Shown: in pieces, positions 34,893 to 44,827 of the stretch
Numbering within the stretch: the first letter of the stretch is position 1
Layout of the letters: each line of letters starts with the position of its first letter
Assembly (NCBI RefSeq): GCF_014201145.1
Contig: NZ_JACHDP010000001.1
Span: 5,952,001-6,016,000, forward strand
DNA: 64,000 nucleotides
Source of the DNA: Micromonospora parathelypteridis
GTDB lineage: Bacteria > Actinomycetota > Actinomycetes > Mycobacteriales > Micromonosporaceae
Direction of reading: 5' to 3'
The notes under the pieces: model-generated
What the model saw: the letters and a program-made list of their open reading frames with translations, nothing else
Told to the model about the DNA's origin: nothing
Database searches by the model: none
Made by a program: the position numbers and the translations under genes

Positions 34893-35975
34893 TCAGAACT
34901 GGAACTGGTCGATGTTGTTCTTGTCGAACACGGTGGGTGGGCCGAGGATGACCACCCCGTCCTTCGCGACGGTGAACTCGCCGAGCTTGCCGGCCTTGAA
35001 CTTGTCGCCCTCAGCGCCGGTGATCTGGCCGGAGGCCAGTGCCGCTCCGGCGTACGCCGCCAGGTAACCGAGGTCGGCCGGGCTCCACAGCGCGAACGCG
35101 TCGACGGTGCCGTCCTTGACGTACTGGCGCATCTGGTTCGGGGTGCCCAGCCCGGTCAGCTTGACCTTGCCCTTGTACTGCGACCCGCTGAGGTAACGCC
35201 CGGCCGCCGCGACACCGACCGTGGTCGGAGAGATGATGCCCTTGAGGTTCGGGTACGACTGCAGCAGACCCTGGGTCTCCTGGAAGGACTTCTGGTCGTC
35301 GTCGTTGCCGTACGCCACGGTGACCAGCTTGATCTTGCTGTATTCGGGCTTCGTCAGCTCGTTCTTCATCAGCGCGATCCAGGCGTTCTGGTTGGTCGCG
35401 TTGGCGGTGGCGGAGAGGATGGCGATCTCGCCCTCGCCGCCGATCTGCTGCGAGATGAGCTTGACCTGGTTCTCGGCGATGCCCTCGGCGGTCACCTGGT
35501 TGACGAAGATCTGGCGGCACTCCGGCTTGGTGTCGGAGTCGAAGGTGACGATCTTCGCGCCGGCCGCCTTTGCCTGGTTGAGCGCCCCGCAGATCGCGTT
35601 CGGGTCGTTGGCCGAGGTGACGATCACGTCCATGCCCTGCTGGGACAGGGTGTTGATGTAGCTGACCTGGGAGGAGGCGCTGGCCTCGGAGGGGCCGACC
35701 TCCTTGAACTCGCCCTTGAACTCGGTGACCGCGGCCTTGCCGCCGTTGTCCGAGACGGTGAAGTAGGGGTTGTTGAGGGCCTTGGGCAGGAAGGCGATCT
35801 TCAACCCTTCCTTGATGGCGGCGTCGGGATTGGCGGCGCCGCTCGCCTGGTTTCCGGCGCCGGCGTCGTCGTTGGAGTTGTCCCGGGTGGTGCCGCCACA
35901 GGCGGCGCTGAGCAGCAGTGCGGCGAGGGCGAGGCTGGTGGCCCCGACCCGGAGGCCTCTGCGGTATGCGGACAT
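34893..35975 (-). CDS. rhaS: Rhamnose ABC transporter substrate-binding lipoprotein
   Basis: 360 residues. Lipobox LLLSAACGG near residue 26 marks a lipoprotein anchored outside the membrane. The periplasmic-binding-protein type 1 fold follows: IAFLPKALNNPYFTV, DVIVTSANDPNAI, and GIISPTTVGVAAAGRYL. I start at the ATG at 35975, because GGAAGG lies six bases upstream; the ATG at 35981 directly abuts it. It binds L-rhamnose and passes it to the RhaP/RhaQ permeases. A strong hairpin follows its stop codon. Confidence 0.92.
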   Translation of the reverse strand: MSAYRRGLRVGATSLALAALLLSAACGGTTRDNSNDDAGAGNQASGAANPDAAIKEGLKIAFLPKALNNPYFTVSDNGGKAAVTEFKGEFKEVGPSEASASSQVSYINTLSQQGMDVIVTSANDPNAICGALNQAKAAGAKIVTFDSDTKPECRQIFVNQVTAEGIAENQVKLISQQIGGEGEIAILSATANATNQNAWIALMKNELTKPEYSKIKLVTVAYGNDDDQKSFQETQGLLQSYPNLKGIISPTTVGVAAAGRYLSGSQYKGKVKLTGLGTPNQMRQYVKDGTVDAFALWSPADLGYLAAYAGAALASGQITGAEGDKFKAGKLGEFTVAKDGVVILGPPTVFDKNNIDQFQF

Positions 35976-36013
35976 CGTCATCCTTCCGGGGGTGATGGGT
36001 GTGCGGGGGAACA

Positions 36014-37069
36014 TCACGAAGCGACGGGGTGCCGCTGTCGTCGACGGTGCAGCCGGGCGCGGATGTCCGCGACCGCGTTGGGCAGCACGACGGATGCGAT
36101 GAGCAGGCTGCCGGTGACGATCGTCAGCGCGTTGGCGTCGACGTCGGCGAGCTGCAGCGCGTTGCGCAGGACGCCGAGCAGCAGCACACCGGCCAGCACA
36201 CCGAGCAGCGCACCCCGACCGCCGAAGATCGAGACACCGCCGAGCAGCACGGCGGTCACCACGGTCAGCTCCAGGCCGGTGGCATTGTCGCCGCGGGCGC
36301 TGGCGTACCGCAGCGTCCAGAAGATGCCGACCAGCCCGCACACCGCGCCGGAGACCACGAAGAGCCAGAACTTCGTCCGGGCCACCGAGACACCGGTGAA
36401 CGTGGCGGCCTGGTCGTTGTTTCCCATGGCGTAGAGCGCGCGACCGGCGGCGGTGGCGTGCAGCACGACCCCGAAGATCACTGCGAGCAGCAGCAGCGGG
36501 ACCACCACCACCGGGATCGACGTACCGGGGATGTTGCGCACCGCGGCAGCGGTCCAGTCGGCCGGGAAGTCCGCCACCGCCTGGTCGCCGAGCACGACGA
36601 AGGACAATCCCCGGTAGAGAGCGAGCGTGCCGATGGTCACCGCCAGCGACGGCAGACCGAAGCCGGTGACGAAGAGGCCGTTCACCGCGCCGAGCACGGC
36701 GCCCAGCAGCACCACGAGGACACAGATCAGCTCCAGGGACAGTCCACTGGAGAGCCAGAGCTGCCCCATCAGCGTGCTGCACAGCCCGACCATGCTGGCC
36801 ACCGAGAGGTCGATCTCACCGGTGATCACGATCAGGGTCATCGGCAGCGCGATGAGCGCCAGCGGCATCAGGTCGAGCAGCAGGAACTGGGCGTTGCGAC
36901 CGCTGGCGAAGTTCTCCACGGTCAGGCTGGCGACCAGCACGGCCACCACGAGGGCGGCGACGATCACCGCGTCCCAGGAGCCGAACAGCCCGCGCAGGCT
37001 GGCGAGACGGCCCGCGCCGGGCTCGGCCTCGGCGGTGGGCGGTGCGGCGTACAGGCTGTCATGCGCCAT
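36014..37069 (-). CDS. rhaQ: Rhamnose ABC transporter permease (second)
   Basis: 351-residue integral membrane permease of the RbsC/CUT2 family with eight to ten hydrophobic helices. Conserved CUT2 segment TGEIDLSVASMVGLCS; LGGVSIFGGRGALLGVLAGVLLL near the C-terminal end. ATG at 37069 overlaps the end of the upstream permease by 11 bases. Forms the channel with RhaP. Which of the two permeases corresponds to rhaP or rhaQ is arbitrary here. Confidence 0.9.
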   Translation of the reverse strand: MAHDSLYAAPPTAEAEPGAGRLASLRGLFGSWDAVIVAALVVAVLVASLTVENFASGRNAQFLLLDLMPLALIALPMTLIVITGEIDLSVASMVGLCSTLMGQLWLSSGLSLELICVLVVLLGAVLGAVNGLFVTGFGLPSLAVTIGTLALYRGLSFVVLGDQAVADFPADWTAAAVRNIPGTSIPVVVVPLLLLAVIFGVVLHATAAGRALYAMGNNDQAATFTGVSVARTKFWLFVVSGAVCGLVGIFWTLRYASARGDNATGLELTVVTAVLLGGVSIFGGRGALLGVLAGVLLLGVLRNALQLADVDANALTIVTGSLLIASVVLPNAVADIRARLHRRRQRHPVAS

Positions 37070-38120
37070 GCGCGCTTCTCCCTCGGAGGCGGGCCGCCAC
37101 CCGCAGGGCCAGGAGCCGGTCCAGCCCGATGGCGGCGAGGATGAGTGCGCCGACCACGGCCTGCTGCCAGAACGGGTCGATACGCAGGACGGCAAGTGAG
37201 CTGCCGATCGTGGTCAACAGCACGGCGCCGAGTGCCGCGCCGTACGCGCTGCCGCTGCCTCCGAAGATCGCCACCCCGCCCACCACGGCCGCGGCGACGA
37301 CCTGGAGTTCCAGGCCGGTGCCGGCGGCCGCGTCGAGGGTGCCGAACCGGGCCGCGTACAACACGCCGGCGAGCCCGGCGAGGGCGCCGCTGGCGACGAA
37401 GACGGCGAACACCCGCCGGCCCACCGGGATGCCGGAGAGCCGGGCGGCGGCCGGTTCGGAGCCGATCGCGTACAGCTCCCGGCCGCTGCGGTAGGAGCGC
37501 AGGTAGAAACCGACGGCGGCGACGACGACCAGTGCGACGAGGAACAGCACGGGTACGCCGAGCACCGTCTGGTTGCCCAGCCGCAGGAACGACGCGGGCA
37601 TGTCGGCGGCGTTGATCTGCCGGCCGGACGCCCAGTAGTAGTCGACACCGCGAAAGGCGTAGAGGGTGCCGAGCGTGATGACCAGGGCGGGCACCCGGGC
37701 AACCGCGATCAGGCCGCCGTTGACCGCGCCGCCCAGCGCGCCCAGCGCGACACCCACGACGAGCGCCACCGGCCAGGGCGTACCGGGTGCCCAGAGGAAC
37801 AGCGAGCCGGTGGCGAAGGCGACCAGACCCAGGATCGACCCGACGGAGAGGTCGACGTTGCGGGTGACGATGACCAGGGTCTGGCCGACCGCCAGGATCA
37901 CCAGGATCGCGCAGCCCAGCAGCAGGTCCTTGATGCTCTGGCCGCTCAGGAACCGATCGTTGCGCAGGGTGGTCACCAGGACCAGCAGGCCGAGCGCGAC
38001 CAGCAGGCTCAGCTCGCGTACGGCCAGCAGCCGTTCGGTGAGGGTGCGGCGCTGCCGACCGGGGTCGGTTGGGGTGTCCCCGGCGGCCCGTTCGGGCGCG
38101 CCGGCGTCGGTGAGGCTCAT
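37059..38120 (-). CDS. rhaP: Rhamnose ABC transporter permease (first)
   Basis: 353-residue CUT2 permease with multiple transmembrane segments. Conserved blocks: [20 protein letters not shown] and [23 protein letters not shown]. The ATG at 38120 overlaps the ATPase stop codon by four bases (ATGA). The much longer upstream open frame only reads through the ATPase gene in another frame. Confidence 0.9.
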   Translation of the reverse strand: MSLTDAGAPERAAGDTPTDPGRQRRTLTERLLAVRELSLLVALGLLVLVTTLRNDRFLSGQSIKDLLLGCAILVILAVGQTLVIVTRNVDLSVGSILGLVAFATGSLFLWAPGTPWPVALVVGVALGALGGAVNGGLIAVARVPALVITLGTLYAFRGVDYYWASGRQINAADMPASFLRLGNQTVLGVPVLFLVALVVVAAVGFYLRSYRSGRELYAIGSEPAAARLSGIPVGRRVFAVFVASGALAGLAGVLYAARFGTLDAAAGTGLELQVVAAAVVGGVAIFGGSGSAYGAALGAVLLTTIGSSLAVLRIDPFWQQAVVGALILAAIGLDRLLALRVAARLRGRSAHGA

Positions 38121-39637
38121 GCGGTCGCTCCTTGACCGGTGGCGGCGAACATGATGGAGGTCTCGTCCGCCTCGGCCCGGGGCAGCTCGCGGACCAGTCG
38201 CCCCTCGTGCATGACGAGAACCCGGTCGGCCATGCCGAGCACCTCGGGCAGCTCGCTGCTGATCATGAGGATGGCCAGGCCCTCGCCGGCCAGCTCGGAG
38301 AGCAGCCGGTGTACCTCGGACTTGGTGCCGACGTCGATGCCACGGGTGGGTTCGTCGATGATCAGGACCCGTGGTTCGGTGGCCAGCCACTTGGCGAGCA
38401 CGACCTTCTGCTGGTTGCCCCCGGAGAGGGTCGCCACGGGCGCGCCGAGCCGGGAGGCCTTCACCTGCAGCCGCCGTGTCCAGTGGCGGGCCTCGGCGCG
38501 CTCCGCGCCGCCGAGCAGGAGGCCCAGCCGGCTCAGCGCCCGGCGGCGGGCCAGGGTGGCGTTGCGCTCCACCGACAGCTCCATGACCAGGCCCTGCTGT
38601 CGTCGGTCCTCGGGGACCAGCGCCATGCCGGCCGCGATCGCCCGGCTCGGGTTCCCCGCCGGGACGGCGCGACCCGCCACCAGGACGTCCCCCGCGTCGT
38701 AGCGGTCGACACCGAAGACGGCACGGGCGACCTCGCTGCGTCCGGCGCCGACCAGCCCGGCGAGCGCCACGATCTCCCCGCCCCGGACGGAGAACGACAC
38801 ATCGGTGAAGACGCCGGCCCGGGTCAGCCCACGGACTTCGAGCAGGGTGTCCCGCAGCTCGGCGTCCTGCTTCGGGTAGAGCGAGGAGACGTCCCGGCCG
38901 ACCATGCGCCGCACCACCTCGTCGACGGTCAGGTCGGCGGTGTCGTCGCTGGAGACCCAGGCGCCGTCGCGCAGCACGGTGACGCGGTGGCACAGGTCGA
39001 ACACCTCGTTGAACCGGTGCGAGATGAACAGCACGGCCGCCCCACCCTCGCAGAGCGACCGGGCGACCGCGAAGAGCCGCTCGACCTCCACCCCGGAGAG
39101 CGCGGCGGTGGGCTCGTCCATGACCAGGACGCGGGCGTCGAAGGAGATCGCCTTGGCGATCTCGACGAGCTGCTGGTCGGCGATGGAGAGGCCACGCGCG
39201 GGCCGGGTCGGGTCGATGCGGACACCCAGCCGCTGGAACAACCGCTCGGCGTCGCGGTTCATCGCGGCGGTGTCGATGCGACGCAGGGCGCGCAGCGGTT
39301 GCCGACCCATGAAGATGTTCTCCGCCACGGAGAGGTCCGGGAAGAGCGTCGGCTCCTGGTAGATGACCGCGATGCCAGCGGCCCGAGCGTCGGCGGGACC
39401 GCGCAGCCGCAGCGGTTGTCCGTCCAGGGTCATCGAGCCGGAGTCCGGTGCGTGTGCGCCGGCCAGGACCTTCACCAGGGTGGACTTGCCCGCCCCGTTC
39501 TCGCCGACCAGGGCGTGGGCCTCACCGGAGCGTAGCGCCAGGTGCACCCCGCGTAGCGCGGCGACGGCCCCGAAGGACTTCGTCACGCCGTCGAGGACCA
39601 GCAGCGGAGCCGGCGTGCCGGGTGCGTCGGCGGTCAT
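38117..39637 (-). CDS. rhaT: Rhamnose ABC transporter ATPase (two nucleotide-binding domains)
   Basis: 506 residues with two ABC domains, as usual for CUT2 sugar importers. First domain: Walker [10 protein letters not shown], signature [14 protein letters not shown], Walker [12 protein letters not shown]. Second domain: degenerate Walker [11 protein letters not shown], signature [16 protein letters not shown] and Walker [15 protein letters not shown]. First gene of the rhamnose operon, with the LacI operator and AGGAGGGGG ribosome-binding site just upstream of the start at 39637. Confidence 0.93.
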   Translation of the reverse strand: MTADAPGTPAPLLVLDGVTKSFGAVAALRGVHLALRSGEAHALVGENGAGKSTLVKVLAGAHAPDSGSMTLDGQPLRLRGPADARAAGIAVIYQEPTLFPDLSVAENIFMGRQPLRALRRIDTAAMNRDAERLFQRLGVRIDPTRPARGLSIADQQLVEIAKAISFDARVLVMDEPTAALSGVEVERLFAVARSLCEGGAAVLFISHRFNEVFDLCHRVTVLRDGAWVSSDDTADLTVDEVVRRMVGRDVSSLYPKQDAELRDTLLEVRGLTRAGVFTDVSFSVRGGEIVALAGLVGAGRSEVARAVFGVDRYDAGDVLVAGRAVPAGNPSRAIAAGMALVPEDRRQQGLVMELSVERNATLARRRALSRLGLLLGGAERAEARHWTRRLQVKASRLGAPVATLSGGNQQKVVLAKWLATEPRVLIIDEPTRGIDVGTKSEVHRLLSELAGEGLAILMISSELPEVLGMADRVLVMHEGRLVRELPRAEADETSIMFAATGQGATA

Positions 39638-39649
39638 CCGACCCCCTCC

Positions 39650-39661
39650 TGAATCGTTTCA
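39650..39661. promoter_or_regulatory. LacI-type operator TGAATCGTTTCA (rhamnose operon)
   Basis: 12-bp near-palindrome between the promoter (39676-39705) and the rhaT start. The identical 12 bases occur before the GH78 gene (44713) and a one-to-two-base variant before the regulator gene (39782). Confidence 0.8.
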
Positions 39662-39675
39662 TGCGTCGTGCATGG

Positions 39676-39705
39676 ACGGTAGGGGTCGACCTTCGAGAGC
39701 GTCAA
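39676..39705 (-). promoter_or_regulatory. Promoter of the rhamnose operon
   Basis: TTGACG (39705-39700), 18-base spacer, TACCGT (39681-39676) on the minus strand, about 40 bases before rhaT. The operator lies downstream of the expected start, so repression would block initial elongation. Confidence 0.65.
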
Positions 39706-39781
39706 GAGTTTCGCTGCTATTTCTTCCCTGTTGCTAACGCGAGGGCTCCGGGTCGGTTCACGGAGCTGGTGGCGAAGTGGA

Positions 39782-39793
39782 TGAAACGTTTTA
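39782..39793. promoter_or_regulatory. LacI-type operator TGAAACGTTTTA (regulator promoter)
   Basis: A one-mismatch version of TGAAACGTTTCA just upstream of a -10-like TATACA (39799-39804) that serves the regulator gene, indicating autoregulation. Confidence 0.65.
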
Positions 39794-39862
39794 GCCGCTA
39801 TACACTGCCGAGCGACCCGGTCGGCACGGGCCGCGACCACCGTACGGAGCATCTGGGGAGTC

Positions 39863-40894
39863 ATGGCAACGGCGAACATCAAGGAGGTGGCCCGGCATGC
39901 CGGCGTTTCGCTCGGCACCGTGAGCAACGTGCTCAACCGCCCCGACACGGTCGCTCCCGCTACCCGTCAGCGCGTGCTCGACGCCATCACTACCCTCGGC
40001 TACGTACGCAACGACTCGGCACGTCAACTGCGCGCCGGGCACAGTCGCACCGTCGCGATCGTCGTCCTGGACGTGGCCAACCCGTTCTTCACCGACGTGG
40101 TCCGGGGAGCCGAACAGGTGATCGAGGGGGCCGGCGCCATGCTCGTCGTCTGCAACAGCGGCGAGGACAGCGCCCGGGAGCGCCGCCACCTCGAGTTGCT
40201 GGAGGAGCAGCGGGTCCGCGGTGTGCTCATCACCCCGGTCGACCACGGCCCGCAGCCCACCCTGGACAAGCTCATCCAGCGAGGCATTCCGGTGGTGCTG
40301 GTGGACCGGGGAACGGGCCGGGCGAACCGTTGCTCGGTGGCGGTCGACGACGTGCTCGGCGGCCGACTCGCCATGGACCACCTGCTGGACCAGGGCCACC
40401 AACGCATCGCCTACCTCGGTGGCCCGCTCACCATCGCCCAGGTCGCCGACCGGCACGCCGGGGCCGCCGCAGCGCTGAAGGACCGCGGCAGCACCGCTGA
40501 CCTCCGGGTGGCGGTGACCACCAGCCTGACCGTCGCCGCTGGCCGACGCGCCGCCGAGGAACTGCTCGCGCTTCCCGTCCGGAAGCGCCCGACCGCCGTG
40601 TTCTGCGCCAACGACCTGCTCGCGCTCGGTGTACTCCAGGAGCTGACCGCGCGTGGTCTGCGGGTACCGGCCGACGTGGCCATCGTCGGCTACGACGACA
40701 TCGAGTTCGCCGGCGCGGCGGCGGTGCCGCTGTCGTCGGTGCGCCAGCCCCGCGGCCAGCTCGGCCGCGCCGCAGCGGAGCTGTTGCTCGAAGAGGCCGA
40801 GTCCGGCGCCACCCACCGGCACCGACACGTGGTGTTCCAGCCCGAGCTGGTCGTACGCCGATCCAGCGACCAACCCCGACGCACCCGGCGCTGA
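39863..40894 (+). CDS. LacI-family repressor of rhamnose catabolism
   Basis: 343 residues. N-terminal helix-turn-helix NIKEVARHAGVSLGTVSNVLNRP (5-27) with hinge helix RQLRAGHS, then the type 1 periplasmic-binding-protein effector domain (60-335; VANPFFTDVVRGAEQ, VLVDRGTG, GYDDIEFA). It is divergent from the rhamnose operon. Near-palindromic operators occur on both sides and before the GH78 gene, so I infer it represses all three and is released by rhamnose or a phosphorylated derivative. The effector is not established by sequence. Confidence 0.88.
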   Translation: MATANIKEVARHAGVSLGTVSNVLNRPDTVAPATRQRVLDAITTLGYVRNDSARQLRAGHSRTVAIVVLDVANPFFTDVVRGAEQVIEGAGAMLVVCNSGEDSARERRHLELLEEQRVRGVLITPVDHGPQPTLDKLIQRGIPVVLVDRGTGRANRCSVAVDDVLGGRLAMDHLLDQGHQRIAYLGGPLTIAQVADRHAGAAAALKDRGSTADLRVAVTTSLTVAAGRRAAEELLALPVRKRPTAVFCANDLLALGVLQELTARGLRVPADVAIVGYDDIEFAGAAAVPLSSVRQPRGQLGRAAAELLLEEAESGATHRHRHVVFQPELVVRRSSDQPRRTRR

Positions 40895-40909
40895 CCGGCC
40901 ACACCGATC

Positions 40910-40941
40910 GAGGAGCCGGACGGTTGCCCGCCCGGCTCCTC
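40910..40941. terminator. Bidirectional terminator between LacI and GH78 genes
   Basis: 10-bp perfect stem GAGGAGCCGG/CCGGCTCCTC, 12-base loop, between convergent genes. Confidence 0.75.
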
Positions 40942-40958
40942 GGCAACACCCAGCTCGG

Positions 40959-43900
40959 TCAGGCCGCCGGAACGGGCAGCGCCCAGACGTCGGCGATCGA
41001 CGGGTCGTAGCCGGTGCCGGTGTCCTGGTACCGCACCCGCACCACGCCGTCCCGGGTCGCGTCCGGCAGGTTGACGACGAACTGGTAGCTGACCGTGCCA
41101 GGCCCGCTCGCCGTACGCTGCCACGAGCGGGTGTGCGCCACCACCCCGTCAACGAGCACCTGGTAGTCCTTGAGCTGCGGCCCGTCGTACGTCTCCACCG
41201 AGCGCAACACGAACGGTTCGTTGGGCCGGACCACGAGATCGAACTCGAACCAACCGCCGGGACGGGTCACGTCGGTGTACCGCCGGGTCAGTCCGGCCTC
41301 GATGCTGGTGCCCGAGTAGGTGGAGGCGGTCAGGCGGTGCGCCTGCTCGGACGCCGCAGCGCCGAGGTCGACCTGGTCGTACGCCCCGGTCGGTGGGACG
41401 ACCGCGAAGGAGTAGGAACCGGACCCGATCTCGTACACGGCGACCGCGCCGTCCATTCGGACGAACCGTACCCCGGCGGCCTGCTCCGCCGGTCGGCCGC
41501 CCTCGGTGACCGCCTCGCGCCCAGGTGTCGGGAAGCGCACCGTCGCCGTGGTGTTGGCCGGCAGGGTGAGGCGCAACCGCATGTCGCCGCGTGCGTCGAC
41601 GTCCCAGTCACTGCCGATCGTGCCGTACGCCGAGCGGTACGTCGCCTTGGCCGAGGTGAGGCCGCCACCCGGCTGGGGGGCGAACGTGAGGTGCGAGTAC
41701 CCGGGGTTGGCGGCGTCGGGCTGGATGCCGGCCACCGTCCGGTACATCCAGTCGCCGACCGCGCCGTACGCGTAGTGGTTGAAGGAGTTCATCGAGACGT
41801 CGCCGAAGCTGCCGTCCGGCATGATCGAGTTCCAGCGCTCCCAGATCGTGGTCGCGCCCTTGGCGATCTCGTAGCCCCAGGACGGGTAGGTGTCGTTGAG
41901 CAGCAGCCGGTAGGCGACATCGAGGTGCCCGGTGTCGCTGAGCGCCGGCAGCAGGTCCGGGGTGCCGAGGAAGCCGGTGGAGAGGTGCCAGTCGTGCCGT
42001 TGCACGTTGGCGACCAGCCGGTCGGCGGCCTTGCCCCGCAGCGTGTCGGGCAGCAGACCCATGCCGATGGCCAGCACGTACCCGGTCTGGCTGTCGCCCT
42101 GCACGGTGCCGTCGGCCGATACGTAGGTGTTGACGAACGCCTGCGCGATGGCGTTGGACAACGTCGTGTAGCGGGCCGCGTCGGCGCTCCGCCCGATGGC
42201 GCCGGCCAGCTTGGCCAGCAGCCGGATGCTGTACGCGTAGTAGGCGGTGCCGACCACGCCGGCCGGCGTCGGGTCCTCGAGATTGAGCCAGTCGAGGTAC
42301 GGGCCGGCGTTGGTACGCAGGTTGCCGGAGCTGGTGCTCTCCAGCCAGGACGCGTACCGCACCATCGACGCGTAGTGCTCCTCGATCACCCGCTTGTCGC
42401 CGTAGCGCTGCCACAGCGCGTACGGCACGGTGATCCCGGCGTCGGCCCAGCCGGTCGCGCCGTCCCCGCAACAGGCGCGCGGCGCGACGTCGGGGTACGC
42501 GCCGTTGGCCGACTGCGCGTCGCGCAGGTCCTGCAACCACTTGGTGAGGAATGTGAGGCTGTCCATGTTGAACGTCGCGGTGTTGGCGAAGACGTTGATG
42601 TCACCGGTCCAGCCGAGCCGCTCGTCGCGCGCCGGGGTGTCGGTCGGGATGGACAGGAAGTTGCCGCGCTGTCCCCAGGTGATGTTGCTGTGCAGTTGGT
42701 TCACCATCGCGTTGGACGTCTGGAACTCGCTGGTGAGGTCCCCGTCGGTGTGCATGACGAGGCCGGTGACCGAGGACAGGTCGGGCGTGCCCGGGTAACC
42801 GGTCACCTCGACGTAGCGGAAGCCGTGAAAGGTGAACGTCGGCTGGTAGACCTCGGCGCCGCCGCCGCGCAGCGTGTACTGGTCGGTGGCCCGTGCCGAG
42901 CGCAGGTTGGCGGTGTAGGCGGTGCCGTTCGGGTTGAGCACCTCGGCGTGCCGGATGCGTACCGTCGTGCCGGCCGCGCCATTGAGCTTCAGCCGCACCT
43001 TGCCCACCATGTTCTGACCGAGGTCGAAGATCCAGGTGCCGGGGGTCGGTTGGGTCAGCGCCCGGGCCGGCAGCTCCTGGGTGACCCGCACCGGTGGGTC
43101 GACCTGGGCGACGATCTTGTTGGTGGCGTCGACGTCGTCGACGGTGGCGGGCTTCCAGCCGGCGTCGTTGAACCCGGCCCGGTCCCAGCCGGCCGGCAGC
43201 CGCCGCGCGTCGTAGGTCTCGCCGTGGATCAGGTCGCTCTGCAGGAACGGCCCTCCCGTGACGCGCCACGAGCCGTCGGTGCCGATCGTCGCGCTGCGTC
43301 CGTCGGTGTAGTCGATGACCAGTTGGGCGCTCAGGTGCGGCCGGGAGCCGTAGTTGTCGGTGCCGAACCAGGCGATGCTGCCGGCGTACCAGCCGTCGCC
43401 GAGCAGGGCGCCGAGGGCGTTGTCACCCGGTTGGAGTTGACGGGTCACGTCGTACGTCTGGTACTGCACCCGCTTGTGGTAGTCGGTCCAGCCGGGTGCC
43501 AACTCGTGGTCGCCGACCCGCTGGCCGTTGAGTGAGAGCTGGTAGACCCCGAGCGCGGTGGCGTAGATCCGGGCCCGTGCGACCGTACCGTCGACGCGGA
43601 AGCCCCGGCGCAGCAGCGGGTTCGCGTCCAGCGCGGTGAGCATGGCCTCGGTGTCGCCGCCGACCCGCAGGCCGGCCGACGTGGGCGTGCCCGCCCCGAA
43701 CGGGTTCTGCCCGTCGGTGAGCGGGGCCGCGAAGAGCGTCTGGCCACCGCTGGTCACCGAGAAGTTCGAGAAGACGCCGGACTCCAACCCGTTCGTACGC
43801 AGGCCGACCGAGCCGGTCTGGTGCGCGGTGCTGGTGGTGACGTCGACCTGGGTGCCGTCGACCCAGGTGGTGATGGTGTTCCCGGCCGCGGTGATGCGCA

Positions 43901-44624
43901 GGGTGTGCGGCGTGGTCAGCCGGTCGGCCGGTACGACGCCGCCGAGCGGCACTTCCTTGAGCACCGTCCAGGCGCCGTTGACCCGAGCGTGCGGGCGCAG
44001 TTTCGCGCTGCCGTTCGTGATGGAGAACTGCCACATGTACGCGTTCGCCGCACCGCGGGCACGCAGGTAGATCCCGGCCGCGTCGCGTTCCAGCCGTACC
44101 GTCGTCTGCACCGTGTAGTCGGCCCAGGTCTCGGTCGGCGACGGCATGCCGATCCAGTCGGCCTGCCAGCCCGCGCCACCGCGGACGCCGGTCTCCCAGT
44201 ACGTGGGTGCGCTCCAGCCGGAGGCGTTGCCGGCGGTGTCCCAGACCTGGACCTGCCAGGCGTACCGGGTGCGGGGTTGCAGTTGCGGGCCGGCGTACGG
44301 GACGAGGACGCTCTGCCGCGACCGGACCCGGCCGCTGTCCCAGACGTCGGGGGCGTTGAGGCGGTCCGCGCTGGTGGCGACGCGCACCTGGTACGACTCC
44401 TGGAGCACGCCCCGGGTGGTGGCTTCGATCTGCCAGCCGAGTCGGGGCTGCGCCACGTCCAGGCCGATCGGTTCGGTGGCGCGTTCGGTGGTCAGGCCGG
44501 TCGCGGTCAGTGCTGCGGCGGCCGGCGCTGCGGTGGCCGGGCCGGGCGCCACCAACGGCGTCAGGCCGAGCAGCAGCACGAGAAGCGCGGAGGGTGCGGC
44601 GCGATGCCGCGTCATGCGCATCAT
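40959..44624 (-). CDS. Secreted GH78 alpha-L-rhamnosidase, large multidomain
   Basis: 1221 residues. Signal peptide about 1-33 (ends PGPATA). Fibronectin-like N-domain (about 38-130, PRLGWQIEATTRG). An inserted concanavalin-like domain (about 150-290) contains ANAYMWQFSI and TITTWVDGTQVDVTT. Then the GH78 N-terminal beta domains, and the (alpha/alpha)6 catalytic domain (about 600-940) with DTPARDERLGWTGD near residue 660, where the catalytic acid Glu resides, and WGYEIAKGATTIWERW. A C-terminal beta domain and a final sandwich (about 1085-1221) resemble a carbohydrate-binding module. It releases L-rhamnose from rhamnogalacturonan or glycosides, to be taken up by RhaSTPQ. Operator at 44713-44724. 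Confidence 0.93.
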   Translation of the reverse strand: MMRMTRHRAAPSALLVLLLGLTPLVAPGPATAAPAAAALTATGLTTERATEPIGLDVAQPRLGWQIEATTRGVLQESYQVRVATSADRLNAPDVWDSGRVRSRQSVLVPYAGPQLQPRTRYAWQVQVWDTAGNASGWSAPTYWETGVRGGAGWQADWIGMPSPTETWADYTVQTTVRLERDAAGIYLRARGAANAYMWQFSITNGSAKLRPHARVNGAWTVLKEVPLGGVVPADRLTTPHTLRITAAGNTITTWVDGTQVDVTTSTAHQTGSVGLRTNGLESGVFSNFSVTSGGQTLFAAPLTDGQNPFGAGTPTSAGLRVGGDTEAMLTALDANPLLRRGFRVDGTVARARIYATALGVYQLSLNGQRVGDHELAPGWTDYHKRVQYQTYDVTRQLQPGDNALGALLGDGWYAGSIAWFGTDNYGSRPHLSAQLVIDYTDGRSATIGTDGSWRVTGGPFLQSDLIHGETYDARRLPAGWDRAGFNDAGWKPATVDDVDATNKIVAQVDPPVRVTQELPARALTQPTPGTWIFDLGQNMVGKVRLKLNGAAGTTVRIRHAEVLNPNGTAYTANLRSARATDQYTLRGGGAEVYQPTFTFHGFRYVEVTGYPGTPDLSSVTGLVMHTDGDLTSEFQTSNAMVNQLHSNITWGQRGNFLSIPTDTPARDERLGWTGDINVFANTATFNMDSLTFLTKWLQDLRDAQSANGAYPDVAPRACCGDGATGWADAGITVPYALWQRYGDKRVIEEHYASMVRYASWLESTSSGNLRTNAGPYLDWLNLEDPTPAGVVGTAYYAYSIRLLAKLAGAIGRSADAARYTTLSNAIAQAFVNTYVSADGTVQGDSQTGYVLAIGMGLLPDTLRGKAADRLVANVQRHDWHLSTGFLGTPDLLPALSDTGHLDVAYRLLLNDTYPSWGYEIAKGATTIWERWNSIMPDGSFGDVSMNSFNHYAYGAVGDWMYRTVAGIQPDAANPGYSHLTFAPQPGGGLTSAKATYRSAYGTIGSDWDVDARGDMRLRLTLPANTTATVRFPTPGREAVTEGGRPAEQAAGVRFVRMDGAVAVYEIGSGSYSFAVVPPTGAYDQVDLGAAASEQAHRLTASTYSGTSIEAGLTRRYTDVTRPGGWFEFDLVVRPNEPFVLRSVETYDGPQLKDYQVLVDGVVAHTRSWQRTASGPGTVSYQFVVNLPDATRDGVVRVRYQDTGTGYDPSIADVWALPVPAA

Positions 44625-44708
44625 TCCAGGTCCTCATCCTTCTGGGCGGCGGTCTCCCGGCTCGGGCGTGGGCGTGGACGGGCCCGGATCGGGGAGGTGT
44701 GGTGGGGT

Positions 44709-44737
44709 AGGATGAATCGTTTCAGTGACGGTTTCAA
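44709..44737 (-). promoter_or_regulatory. GH78 promoter containing operator TGAATCGTTTCA
   Basis: Minus-strand TTGAAA (44737-44732), 17-base spacer and CATCCT (44714-44709). The 12-bp operator at 44713-44724 sits inside the spacer and reaches the -10, and is identical to the site at 39650, so the same LacI protein should bind both. Confidence 0.65.
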
Positions 44738-44827
44738 GAAGGTTACGCGCTCGTGCTGGTCAAGTGAAGACGTTCACGGCGATGAATGTGTGGCTGGCCC
44801 GTCGGGTCGAAGATCCGCAGGGGCGGA

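Noticed and set aside
40653..43535. 960-codon plus-strand frame opposite the GH78 gene
   Set aside because: Antisense shadow; no domain, no ribosome-binding site, and the opposite strand carries a full GH78 enzyme with intact motifs.
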